DNA of 64,000 bases from Paenibacillus vini (GTDB lineage Bacteria; Bacillota; Bacilli; Paenibacillales; Paenibacillaceae): assembly GCF_018403325.1 (NCBI RefSeq), contig NZ_BOSL01000004.1:310001-374000 (forward strand), read 5' to 3'. Position 1 is the stretch's first letter. Every line of letters starts with the position of its first letter. The notes beneath the pieces were generated by a model. The model did not search any database. It saw only the letters and a program-made list of their open reading frames with translations, and had not been told where the DNA came from. This document shows positions 26,570 to 35,503 of the stretch, in pieces. The position numbers were made by a program, and so were the translations under genes.

Positions 26570-26597
26570 TGAATTGTTAAGATATTGTCATTGGTGC

Positions 26598-26609
26598 TAA
26601 CGTTTGCAC
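26598..26609 (+). promoter_or_regulatory. LacI/MalR-type operator-like site before the peptide synthetase operon
   Basis: TAACGTTTGCAC. Its reverse complement GTGCAAACGTTA matches the first 11 bases of the 16-base regulon operator exactly. It lies 87 bp before the synthetase start. Confidence 0.55.
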
Positions 26610-26695
26610 AAGTGCTTAGGCCGGTAAGTCTGCGTAGGAAAGCCTGAAAGAATAAGAGCCGGAAAGATCGGCAGAAAATCCAAAGGGGGACAAGC

Positions 26696-28522
26696 ATGGA
26701 CCAACATTTTTCCGCGATTTACAAGATGTTTGAAGACGTTGTAAGCCGGTATCCCGATCATTGCTGTCTGGAACTCGGCGAAACTCGGTTAAGTTACAGG
26801 GAAGTCAACGAAAGAGCGAACCGGCTTGCCCGCTATTTGAAAGAGAAGGGCGCAGGACCGGAGCAGTTGATCGGAATTTTCTTGGAGCGTTCGCCCGATC
26901 TGATTGTTTCAGTCCTTGCCGTAATGAAGTCCGGGGCCGCCTATGTACCGATCAACACGGCCCTTCCGGAAGAACGGATTGCGCATATGGTAGCCGAAGC
27001 GGACATCAAGACTATCCTTTCAACTACTCGCTTGGAATCAAAAATAAATGCGGTTCGGCAAGCTGTGGCAAGCGTTACGACTGACGTGGTGCTGTTGGAT
27101 CAAGAATACGATGAATTTTGCAAGCTGTCCGGAGAAAATCTTGGAGTAAATAGCGCTCCTTCCGATTTGGCTTACGTCATTTATACCTCCGGTTCGACCG
27201 GACGACCGAAAGGGGTCCAGATTGAGCATCGCGGCATCCCTAACCTTGTGCTTGCGCAAATCGAGCAGTTTCATCTGGACAACCAGGACAGAGTGCTGCA
27301 ATATGCCTCTCTTTCTTTTGACGCTTCCGTCTCCGAGATCTTTACGACGCTGATCGCCGGAGCCACGCTCGTGCTTCTGCCGGAGGAAGGGACTTATGCA
27401 GGGGATGACCTGCACCGGATCTTGAATGAGCAGCGGATTTCCGTGGTTACCTTGGTGCCGTCTCTGTTGAACGGTCTGCCGCAGGAAGAACTACCCCATC
27501 TTAAAACTTTGATTACCGCAGGCGAGGCCTGCACGAGGAAGCTGATTCAGTACTGGGCGCCGAGAGTCCGTTTTCTTAATGCCTACGGGCCTACAGAGAC
27601 GACGGTTTGCGCCACGATTCATCATTGCAAGACCGACGATATTTCGGTTTCCCTCGGGGAGGCGCTGGCCGGCAGTGCGGTCTATCTGCTGAACGCCCGT
27701 ATGGAGCCGGTGGAATCCGGCGAAACCGGGGAATTGTACATTTCCAGCCTCGGTCTGGCTCGCGGATATTTGAATGCACAGGAGCTGACGGACAAGGCGT
27801 TTCTGGATAACCCTTTTGTAGACGGTTACAGCGACCGGTTGTATCGTACGGGCGATCTGTGCGTGAGAAGGCCGGATGGAGCGTTGGAATGGGTAGGACG
27901 AGCCGATCATCAGGTGAAGGTGTCGGGGATTCGAGTCGAGCTTGGGGAATTGGAGCATAGTTTGAGGGAATATGGCGGGATCGAAGAGGCGGTGGTAGTT
28001 TATAACGCCGACAAAAATTACGTGGGCGCTTATTTAAAAGCGGCAAACGGCGTCAAGCCGAATATCAGCGAGCTTCGCAGTTACCTGCTGTCGAAGTTCC
28101 CGAGTTACATGATTCCTACCCGCTATTTGTTTTTGGAGCAATTCCCTCTGTTGACCAGCGGCAAAATCGATCGTCATCATCTTCCGTCCATGGAAGATGC
28201 CCGGCCGGATCTCGGTGTTCCTTACGTCGCTCCAAACAGTTACCTGGAGAAAGAGCTTGCCGCGATCTGGAGCGAAGTGTTGAAGCTCGATAAGGTTGGC
28301 GTACACGACAACTTTTTCGAACTTGGCGGACAGTCGTTAATGGCTACGCAAATCGTATCTCGCATCCGCTCGCTTATCGGAGGAGATGTTCCGCTGCATA
28401 TTATTTTCGGGACCCAGCCGACTATTGAGCAAATGGCTGCAACGCTGGAGCAATATCAGTTGGAGCAGCTTGATCCTGCCGAGTTAGAGCTGTTGCTTGC
28501 CGAGCTGGAAAATCAGGCCTAG
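26696..28522 (+). CDS. Non-ribosomal peptide synthetase, initiation module A-PCP
   Basis: The 608-residue cytosolic enzyme activates one amino acid and loads it on a carrier. The adenylation domain (about 1-500) carries AYVIYTSGSTGRPKG (A3), YGPTE (A5), YRTGD (A7) and GKIDR (A10). The carrier protein (about 515-590) has the phosphopantetheine Ser547 in FFELGGQSL. Aligning by hand with GrsA gives pocket residues D-A-S-T-I-A-A-V-C-K, close to remembered Tyr/Phe codes, so an aromatic residue is predicted with moderate confidence. No condensation domain, so it starts the chain. The C-terminus is an acidic Leu/Glu helix (LDPAELELLLAELENQA) that could dock the next protein. Start ATG 26696 follows AAAGGGGG; the next gene is 10 bp downstream. 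Confidence 0.93.
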   Translation: MDQHFSAIYKMFEDVVSRYPDHCCLELGETRLSYREVNERANRLARYLKEKGAGPEQLIGIFLERSPDLIVSVLAVMKSGAAYVPINTALPEERIAHMVAEADIKTILSTTRLESKINAVRQAVASVTTDVVLLDQEYDEFCKLSGENLGVNSAPSDLAYVIYTSGSTGRPKGVQIEHRGIPNLVLAQIEQFHLDNQDRVLQYASLSFDASVSEIFTTLIAGATLVLLPEEGTYAGDDLHRILNEQRISVVTLVPSLLNGLPQEELPHLKTLITAGEACTRKLIQYWAPRVRFLNAYGPTETTVCATIHHCKTDDISVSLGEALAGSAVYLLNARMEPVESGETGELYISSLGLARGYLNAQELTDKAFLDNPFVDGYSDRLYRTGDLCVRRPDGALEWVGRADHQVKVSGIRVELGELEHSLREYGGIEEAVVVYNADKNYVGAYLKAANGVKPNISELRSYLLSKFPSYMIPTRYLFLEQFPLLTSGKIDRHHLPSMEDARPDLGVPYVAPNSYLEKELAAIWSEVLKLDKVGVHDNFFELGGQSLMATQIVSRIRSLIGGDVPLHIIFGTQPTIEQMAATLEQYQLEQLDPAELELLLAELENQA

Positions 28523-28532
28523 GAGGGAGATC

Positions 28533-29855
28533 ATGAAAATACTGCTGGTTCAGTCGATGGAGTACCTTTATCCGTACGGCGGGGCGCATAAAGCCAACCG
28601 TATCCTGATGGAAGGACTTGCAGCGAAGGGGCATGAATGCCGCGTGATTTCTCCCGCGGTGTCCATCAACGGATTCGAAGAGCTTTTGGCAGCACAGCTG
28701 CGTTCCGGCGCAATTGAAGTACTGGAGAATCATCCCGGTGAGAAGCTGGTCATTTTAAAAAATGGCGTCATCTCTTACACGATAAAAGAAAAATTCAAGG
28801 TGTTCCCGTTCATCAGGAGTATGAACGAACAATTTTCTCCGGACGTCACGGTCGTATCGGAGGACAATACCCATCTGCTGCTGGAAACGGTACTGGAAAC
28901 CGGTACGCGCACGATTTATCTATCGCATAGCCAAGCCACGCTGCCATTCGGGCCGGAGTGCTTTCAGGAGGACCTGCCGAAAATCGGCCTGTACAAGAGA
29001 TTGGACGGCGTCATTTCGGTTAGCCGTTATTTAAAAGACTATTTTGCGGACTACGCCGGCGTCGATTCCGAGGTTATTTATTTTCCTTCGTACGGTCCGG
29101 GGCCGTTCCCTTTCTTGGCGAGTTTCGACAGCAAGTATATTACCGTAATCAATCCCTCGGCGATTAAAGGGTTTTCGATCTTTATCGGATTGGCGCGGAT
29201 GATGCCTCATCTTCAATTTGCGGCAGTTCCGACCTGGGCGACGAAGGAAGACGAGCTGGAGGAAATGAGATCCCTTCCTAACATTACGATTTTGAAGCCG
29301 GCTGATAATATTAACGAGATTTACAAACAGACCAAGGTGTTTCTGATGCCTTCGCTGTGGGGGGAGTCGTTCGGGCAGGTCGTCGTCGAGGCGATGCTGC
29401 GCGGTATCCCCGTCCTCGCCAGTCATGTCGGCGGATTGCCGGAAGCGAAGCAGCAATTGGATTACATTTTGCCGGTCAGACCGATACGGCAGTATGTCAA
29501 GGAAGAGGTGCTTGCGGACAGCGTACCGATTCCCGTCATTCCGGAGCAGGAACTCGGTCCTTGGTCGGAAGCTCTGGACCGTTTGACTACGGACCGAGAT
29601 CATTATGAGGCGCTATCCGCCGCTTCTTATGAACATGCCACCCGGTTTCATGCCGCTTTAGGTATTGAGCCGTTCGAAGCTTACTTCCAAAAAATCATCG
29701 ATAAGGCGGAAGAGCAAGACTTAGGCGGGACTACATCGTTATCGGCCGTGAATCAGGGGCAAGACCGCCGTAAGCACGATGTGCTGGAACGGGTTCAAAC
29801 TCTCACGTCCGAGAAACGTGAACGTCTGATCGCGATGCTACAGGAAAGAAGGTGA
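28533..29855 (+). CDS. GT-B (family 4-like) glycosyltransferase with a synthetase-like C-terminal helix
   Basis: The 440-residue protein begins MKILLVQSMEYLYPYGGAHKAN, the N-terminal Rossmann half of retaining GT4 enzymes. It has the donor-site segment NPSAIKGFSIFI near 207 and the EX7E-like motif GESFGQVVVEAM near 286. Sugar donor and acceptor are unknown. The last 22 residues (418-439, from LERVQTL) align with residues 5-26 of the next protein, the N-terminal helix of the large synthetase: E-R, L, D/E-K-R, L conserved. The gene sits between the two synthetase genes (10 bp and 4 bp gaps), so glycosylation of the peptide or of a carrier-bound intermediate is inferred. ATG 28533 is chosen for its AGGAGGGAG site; longer frames start inside the previous gene. 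Confidence 0.85.
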   Translation: MKILLVQSMEYLYPYGGAHKANRILMEGLAAKGHECRVISPAVSINGFEELLAAQLRSGAIEVLENHPGEKLVILKNGVISYTIKEKFKVFPFIRSMNEQFSPDVTVVSEDNTHLLLETVLETGTRTIYLSHSQATLPFGPECFQEDLPKIGLYKRLDGVISVSRYLKDYFADYAGVDSEVIYFPSYGPGPFPFLASFDSKYITVINPSAIKGFSIFIGLARMMPHLQFAAVPTWATKEDELEEMRSLPNITILKPADNINEIYKQTKVFLMPSLWGESFGQVVVEAMLRGIPVLASHVGGLPEAKQQLDYILPVRPIRQYVKEEVLADSVPIPVIPEQELGPWSEALDRLTTDRDHYEALSAASYEHATRFHAALGIEPFEAYFQKIIDKAEEQDLGGTTSLSAVNQGQDRRKHDVLERVQTLTSEKRERLIAMLQERR

Positions 29856-29859
29856 GCCT

Positions 29860-32800
29860 TTGAGCGAGTTGATGGAACGGATCGGCATGCTGCCGCCGGA
29901 CAAGCGGAAGCAATTGCTGGATAAGATCAAAGCCAAGGGAACGGGACAGGCGAGGACCAGACCGGTCATCGAGCCGCTGCCCCGGGTTGGCCCCCGTTTT
30001 TTTCATGAATTTCCGCTTTCTTATTCCCAAGAACGACTCTGGTTCATGTATCAGTGGGAGCCGGACAGCCCGGCATACAACATTCCTTGCTTGTTCAATA
30101 TCCCGGTGGAACTAGATATTCACCGGCTGAAGCAAGCCGTAAACCAGCTTATTGAGCGTCATGAAATTTTGCGTACGACTTATAAGGCCTCGGGAGAAGA
30201 GACGGTTCAGGTGGTTCAGCCCTTCACACCGTTGGACTTGCCGGTTTATCATCTCGATGGGGGAGAACGAAGTGCTGAGTTGGAAGCGATGGTTAGACAG
30301 AAGTCCGCTATCCCCTTTCAACTGGAGAGTGAGCTGCCCATCCGGGCTTATATATTCAAGTTGGGCGAGCAGGATCATTACTTATTGCTGAATATTCATC
30401 ATATCGCATGCGACGGTTGGTCGCTCGGCATTATCATGAGCGAAATTCAAGAGGCTTACATGGCGTTAGGCCGGAGTCTGGCTCCGGCTATGGAGAAACC
30501 GCCTTTGGCTATACAGTACGCCGATTATGCAGTCTGGCAACGGAAATTCATGGAGGGACCGGAGCTGGATTACCATAAGGAATACTGGCTCCGCCAATTC
30601 CAGGGAGAACTTCCGGTGCTGGAGCTTCCGACCGATCTGCCGCGCCCGCCGGTGAAGTCTTCCCGTGGCGCTCATATCATCAAGCCGCTTCCGGAGGGGT
30701 TCCATTCCCGGTTGCAGGCATGGTGCAGAGACGAAGATGTCACGCCTTACATGCTGTTACTCGCCGCATACGCCGTGCTTTTGTACGGTTATACCGGGCA
30801 GACCGATCTGATCATCGGTTCCCCGACGGCGAATCGCAGCATGGAGCAAATAGAGCCGAACATCGGCTTTTTCGTAAACACACTGCCGATTCGAATTCGG
30901 CTTGACGAGTCTTCCACCTTCCGAGAGACGGTGCGGCAGGTCAAGCAGCTCGCCCTTGAAGCGCAGGAGCATCAAGACTTCCCGTTGGACAAGCTGATCG
31001 AATTGTTGACGATCGATAGGGATTTAAGCCGCAGCCCCTTGTTCCAGGTGATGTTTGTCCTGCAGAACATGCATGTGGGTTGGGAGGAGGCGGAGGAGTT
31101 TCCGCTCCGGTTCAGCAGTTCGGTGCCCACGAACAGTTCGAAGTTCGACCTCACCTTTTCGGCTAATGCACATAATTTGCAGGTGGAATACAGTGTGGAC
31201 CTGTTCCTGGAATCGACCGTGCAAAGAATGCTTGACCACTATGTTCATTTGCTCGACAGTACCTGCGCATCTCCGGATCAGGTACTTGCAGATATACAGC
31301 TGCTTACCGGTGGAGAGCGTCTTCAATTGCTTGAAGAATGGGTTGGAGATACGGCTGACTATGTAGATGGCTTTCATGTCGTTTCGCAAATCGAGGCACA
31401 GGCAGCCGCCAGGGAGAATCATCCGGCCCTGGTGTTTGAGGGGATTTCCTGCACGTACGGGGAAATGAATTCGCGCGCCAACCGCCTGGCCCATTACCTC
31501 CGCAATCAGGGGATCGGGCCTGAAGTGACGGTAGGTATTTACATGGAGCGCTCCGCAGATTTCGTCATCGCTATGCTCGCCGTGTTGAAAGCGGGAGGCG
31601 CCTTTGTGCCATTGGATCCTTCGTATCCAAAAGATCGGCTGGCTTCCATGGTGCTCCAGTCCGGCATGGGGATGCTTCTGACACAGAGCAAAGTAGCCAT
31701 GGACCTCGAACTGCCGGGATCCGATATCACCGTCTTTGTTATGGACGAACCGGTCTCGAATAGCACGTTGCAATCTTTCGGTGACGATAATCCGGTGTTG
31801 GCAACGGATGCGTCCAATCTGATGTATATGGTGTTCACATCCGGAACGACCGGGGCTCCGAAAGGGGTCGCAGTGGAACTGGCCCAGTTCCACAACTACA
31901 TCCAAGGGTTGATCGGCCGTCTGGATTTAACGGAGCCGCTTAGCTTCGCCATGGCTTCGACCTTCGCGGCGGATCTCGGGATGAGTAATGTGTTCGGCGC
32001 TTTATGTACCGGCGGCACACTGCATGTACTGTCTTACGAGCTGTCCTGCGATCCTGACGGGGTGGCGGGCTACTTCGGAAACCATGCGATCGATGTGATG
32101 AAGGTGGTACCGAGTCATTTCGAGGTGCTGCTTGAGGCTGTGAATCCCGAAAAGGTCATTCCGCGGAAAATTCTGATTTTAGCGGGTGAAGCTTTAAGCT
32201 GGGAAACTGTGAGAACCATCAAAGCGTTACGTCCGGATGTCAGATTGGAAAATCATTATGGTCCGACGGAGACGACTGTATCGGCCTTCGCCTACCGGAT
32301 TCCGGACGAGGTACCGGAACACCGGTCTGTCCATGTGCCGATCGGCTATCCGTTCGGCAATGTGCGCCGCTATATCCTCGACGGCAGGCTCCGGCCGGTG
32401 CCGGTTGGAGTGCCCGGGGAGCTGTATATCGGCGGCTCCGGGGTTGCCCGGGGATATCACGGCAGGCCGGAGCTGACGAAGGAACGTTTCCTGCCGAATC
32501 CGTTCGTAGCGGATGATGGGGGAGGTACTTTGTACCGGACAGGCGATCGGGTGCGCTATTTGCGTGATGGCGCCGTGGAAATCGTAGGCCGGATGGACCG
32601 CCAGATTAAAATTCGCGGTTACCGGATCGAGCTGGGGGAAATCGAAGCGGTACTGACTTCATTTGCTTTTGTCGCCGATGCCGCCGTCCGGCTTAAGGAG
32701 ACTGCTGCCGGAGAGAAAAAGATCGTCGCCTATCTGGTTTACAGGCGAGATTCGGAGGTTGAGCAGCCGCTTGCCGAGCTCAAACGGCTGCTTAAGGATA

Positions 32801-35400
32801 AGTTGCCGGAGTATATGATTCCTGCATTGATCGTGGAACTGGACGCCCTTCCTTTGAACCCGAACGGTAAAGTAGACGTTTCTCAACTGGACGCCATGGA
32901 GCTTCCAAACATGGCGGGAGCAGGGAACGGGGGCGAAGCCCCGCGGACGGCCACGGAAAAAGCCGTGTATGAAGTATGGAAGGACATTCTAGGCCTGGAG
33001 ACGTTCGGCATAGACGACGGCTTTTTCGAACTGGGCGGCGAATCGTTCAAGGCTCTGAAGGCGGTAAGACGGCTGGGCGACTGGATCGGTATCATGGATT
33101 TCTTTAAGCATCCGACCGTCCGGACCTTGGCCGAATATATCGACGCCGGAAAGCCTTCGGACCGTCACTTGCTGCACAAGCTGACGCAGCATCGCCCGGG
33201 GAACCGGACCGATTTCTCGCTGGTGTGCGTTCCTTATGCGGGAGGCAGCGCCATTACGTATCAGCCGCTGGCCGTGCAAATGCCGGAGAACATTGACCTG
33301 TATGCACTGGATTTGCCCGGTCACGATTACAGCCGCAAGGATGAGCCGCTGCTGTCTATCCGGGAAGTGGCACGCCAGTGCATCGAGGAGATTAAACATG
33401 CGGTGAAAGGTCCTGTTGTGCTGTACGGGCACTGTGTGGGCGGCGCCCTGACGATGGAAATCGCAAGACAGCTTGATGAGGAGCAGTACCCACTGTTGCG
33501 GGTATTTCTGGGCGGAACCTTCCCGATTGCCCGCATTCCCGGCCGGTTCTTTGACTGGTATTCCAAGCTGTTCCCGTCCGACCGCAGCATGTCCAATAAG
33601 TCGTATCACGCCTTTCTCAAGGCGCTCGGCGGGTTTACGGAGGTGGAGGACCTTGAGGAGCGGGATTTCATGATCCGCTGTCTGCGGCATGACGCCCGGG
33701 AGAGCGAAGACTATTATACAGGTGCATATGCGGAGAAAGGGTGGCCGAAGCTCAGTTGTCCCGTCACCTGCGTCATCGGTGAAAAGGACCGGGCCACCGA
33801 GTTGTATGAGGAACGGTACAAAGAATGGGAGTATTTCAGCGACCGGGTGGATCTGATCGTGATTCCGAAATCCGGACATTATTTTATCAAGCATCAGGCG
33901 GATCAAGTGACCCGCTGGATTCATGATATCGTCCTTGAAAAGGACGAACCGTCTCCAAGGACAAATTCGCCCCAGAGAGCGAAAGGTGCGGAGCGCACGG
34001 TTGCCAAAAAGAAACCGGCAGTCCCGAATCTGAATATGTTTTTCCTGGTTATTTTCGGTCAGTTGTTTTCGGTTCTTGGATCCGGACTCACAGGTATTGC
34101 GCTAGGGGTATGGGTATTCGCCCAGACCGGAGCCGTGGGGGATTTTGCCGCCATTTCCTCCGCTTCGCTCATTCCCGGCATTCTGGTTCTGCCGATTGCG
34201 GGCGCGATCGTTGACCGTTACGACCGGCGGCTGGTAATGCTGTTTAGCGATATTATGATGGCGGTCCCTATCGCAGTAATGGCGGTGCTAATGGCTACCG
34301 GATCGCTTGAAATCTGGCATATCTACGTGACCTCCGCAGTCGGTTCCGTGGCCCGGTCATTCCACCGGCCCGCCTTTGTTGCTTCGATCGCGCAGATTAT
34401 TCCGAAGCAGTATCTGGGACATGCGAACGGTATCGTGCAGCTGGCCAGCTCAAGCAGCGAAATGATAGCCCCGTTGGTCGGTGTCGCGTTGTACTCTACC
34501 ATCGGAATGGCCAACATTTTTATTCTCGATTTTCTGAGTTTCGTGGTGGCGATTGCAACGCTTGCTATCGTAAGATTCCCGAACACCCTTTTCCGTAAAA
34601 GAGAAGAAACGTTCGTGAAAGAAGTGCTGATGGGATGGAAGTTTATTGTCAAACGGCCGGGTATGATGTATATGATCGCCTTTTTCTTAATAGGTAACAT
34701 TTTGTTCGGCCTGGCTACCGTGCTGATCCAGCCGTTGGTATTGTCCTTCGGCTCGGCGCCGGATCTTGCAGCGGTGACTACGCTGGGTGCCATCGGCGCG
34801 ATGACCGGCGGGTTATTAATGAGTATTTGGGGCGGAACCAAACGAATGGCGACGGGAATGGTCGGCTTCGTTATTCTGGAGGGGCTCTTCATGATCCTTG
34901 CCGGACTTCGTCCCAATGTCATCCTCACCGCCGCAGGAGTGTTCGGAATCTGGTTCTCCGTGACGCTCGTAAACACGCACTGGCAGTCACTGATTCAGAC
35001 CAAAGTGGGACTGGAGCTTCAGGGCCGGGTGCTGGCGACGAACCAGATGATCGCGATGTCCAGCATGCCGATAGGTTACCTGCTTGCCGGTACGTTGGCC
35101 GACTCTGTGTTCAACACGGCGATGAACCCCGGAGGTGCGCTCGCCGGCGTGTTGGGGCCGATTATTGGCGCAGGTCAGGGCCGGGGGATTGGGCTGTTAA
35201 TCATTTGCGTCGGCGTCCTTGTCATGGGCTGGGCGATTGCCGGCTTTAACTTTAAGCCGCTACGCAACATGGAAGACGACATGGAGGATGCCGTGCCCGA
35301 TGCGATCATTGAGGACCGGGATACTTTGCAAGCCCGGCTGGATAGCCAGGTGAGAAATAATCCTTCCTCCGTGGCCTCCGGACATTCGTTGGAAGTATGA
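29860..35400 (+). CDS. Non-ribosomal peptide synthetase C-A-PCP-TE fused to an MFS exporter
   Basis: The single 1846-residue chain has these parts in order. Docking-type helix 1-27. Condensation domain about 45-470 with intact HHIACDG (180-186). Adenylation domain about 500-1000 with FTSGTTGAPKG (A3), YGPTETT and YRTGD. Carrier Ser1062 (LGGESF). Alpha/beta-hydrolase thioesterase about 1105-1365 with Cys1192 (YGHCVGG) in place of the usual Ser, Asp1310 and His1340. Short linker. Then about 1389-1800 a complete MFS permease of the EntS/DHA3 type (VDRYDRRLV loop, ten to twelve helices). The frame is continuous through the junction. The second pocket reads about D-L-S-K-I-A-H-V-S-K in an unusual TFAADLG context, so the substrate is uncertain. 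Start TTG 29860, AGAAGGTGAG before it. The product would be a released dipeptide exported by the same polypeptide. Confidence 0.93.
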   Translation: MSELMERIGMLPPDKRKQLLDKIKAKGTGQARTRPVIEPLPRVGPRFFHEFPLSYSQERLWFMYQWEPDSPAYNIPCLFNIPVELDIHRLKQAVNQLIERHEILRTTYKASGEETVQVVQPFTPLDLPVYHLDGGERSAELEAMVRQKSAIPFQLESELPIRAYIFKLGEQDHYLLLNIHHIACDGWSLGIIMSEIQEAYMALGRSLAPAMEKPPLAIQYADYAVWQRKFMEGPELDYHKEYWLRQFQGELPVLELPTDLPRPPVKSSRGAHIIKPLPEGFHSRLQAWCRDEDVTPYMLLLAAYAVLLYGYTGQTDLIIGSPTANRSMEQIEPNIGFFVNTLPIRIRLDESSTFRETVRQVKQLALEAQEHQDFPLDKLIELLTIDRDLSRSPLFQVMFVLQNMHVGWEEAEEFPLRFSSSVPTNSSKFDLTFSANAHNLQVEYSVDLFLESTVQRMLDHYVHLLDSTCASPDQVLADIQLLTGGERLQLLEEWVGDTADYVDGFHVVSQIEAQAAARENHPALVFEGISCTYGEMNSRANRLAHYLRNQGIGPEVTVGIYMERSADFVIAMLAVLKAGGAFVPLDPSYPKDRLASMVLQSGMGMLLTQSKVAMDLELPGSDITVFVMDEPVSNSTLQSFGDDNPVLATDASNLMYMVFTSGTTGAPKGVAVELAQFHNYIQGLIGRLDLTEPLSFAMASTFAADLGMSNVFGALCTGGTLHVLSYELSCDPDGVAGYFGNHAIDVMKVVPSHFEVLLEAVNPEKVIPRKILILAGEALSWETVRTIKALRPDVRLENHYGPTETTVSAFAYRIPDEVPEHRSVHVPIGYPFGNVRRYILDGRLRPVPVGVPGELYIGGSGVARGYHGRPELTKERFLPNPFVADDGGGTLYRTGDRVRYLRDGAVEIVGRMDRQIKIRGYRIELGEIEAVLTSFAFVADAAVRLKETAAGEKKIVAYLVYRRDSEVEQPLAELKRLLKDKLPEYMIPALIVELDALPLNPNGKVDVSQLDAMELPNMAGAGNGGEAPRTATEKAVYEVWKDILGLETFGIDDGFFELGGESFKALKAVRRLGDWIGIMDFFKHPTVRTLAEYIDAGKPSDRHLLHKLTQHRPGNRTDFSLVCVPYAGGSAITYQPLAVQMPENIDLYALDLPGHDYSRKDEPLLSIREVARQCIEEIKHAVKGPVVLYGHCVGGALTMEIARQLDEEQYPLLRVFLGGTFPIARIPGRFFDWYSKLFPSDRSMSNKSYHAFLKALGGFTEVEDLEERDFMIRCLRHDARESEDYYTGAYAEKGWPKLSCPVTCVIGEKDRATELYEERYKEWEYFSDRVDLIVIPKSGHYFIKHQADQVTRWIHDIVLEKDEPSPRTNSPQRAKGAERTVAKKKPAVPNLNMFFLVIFGQLFSVLGSGLTGIALGVWVFAQTGAVGDFAAISSASLIPGILVLPIAGAIVDRYDRRLVMLFSDIMMAVPIAVMAVLMATGSLEIWHIYVTSAVGSVARSFHRPAFVASIAQIIPKQYLGHANGIVQLASSSSEMIAPLVGVALYSTIGMANIFILDFLSFVVAIATLAIVRFPNTLFRKREETFVKEVLMGWKFIVKRPGMMYMIAFFLIGNILFGLATVLIQPLVLSFGSAPDLAAVTTLGAIGAMTGGLLMSIWGGTKRMATGMVGFVILEGLFMILAGLRPNVILTAAGVFGIWFSVTLVNTHWQSLIQTKVGLELQGRVLATNQMIAMSSMPIGYLLAGTLADSVFNTAMNPGGALAGVLGPIIGAGQGRGIGLLIICVGVLVMGWAIAGFNFKPLRNMEDDMEDAVPDAIIEDRDTLQARLDSQVRNNPSSVASGHSLEV

Positions 35401-35437
35401 TGCGAAAGATTAGATTGTACTGTTCCAATTAACTCAA

Positions 35438-35481
35438 ACAGACTACCTCGGCATGTCAATGCCCGGGGTAGTCTGTTTTTA
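35438..35481. terminator. Terminator between the synthetase-exporter and phosphopantetheinyl transferase genes
   Basis: AACAGACTACCTCGG-CAT pairs with TGCCCGGGGTAGTCTGTTTTT, with A-rich and T-rich flanks serving both convergent genes. Confidence 0.85.
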
Positions 35482-35503
35482 ATAATGCTATTAATAATTT
35501 TTG

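Noticed and set aside
33930-34050. Possible frameshift or mis-join creating the synthetase-MFS fusion
   Set aside because: Codons on both sides are in one frame, the linker is ordinary coding sequence, and the MFS part has no start codon with ribosome binding site at its beginning.
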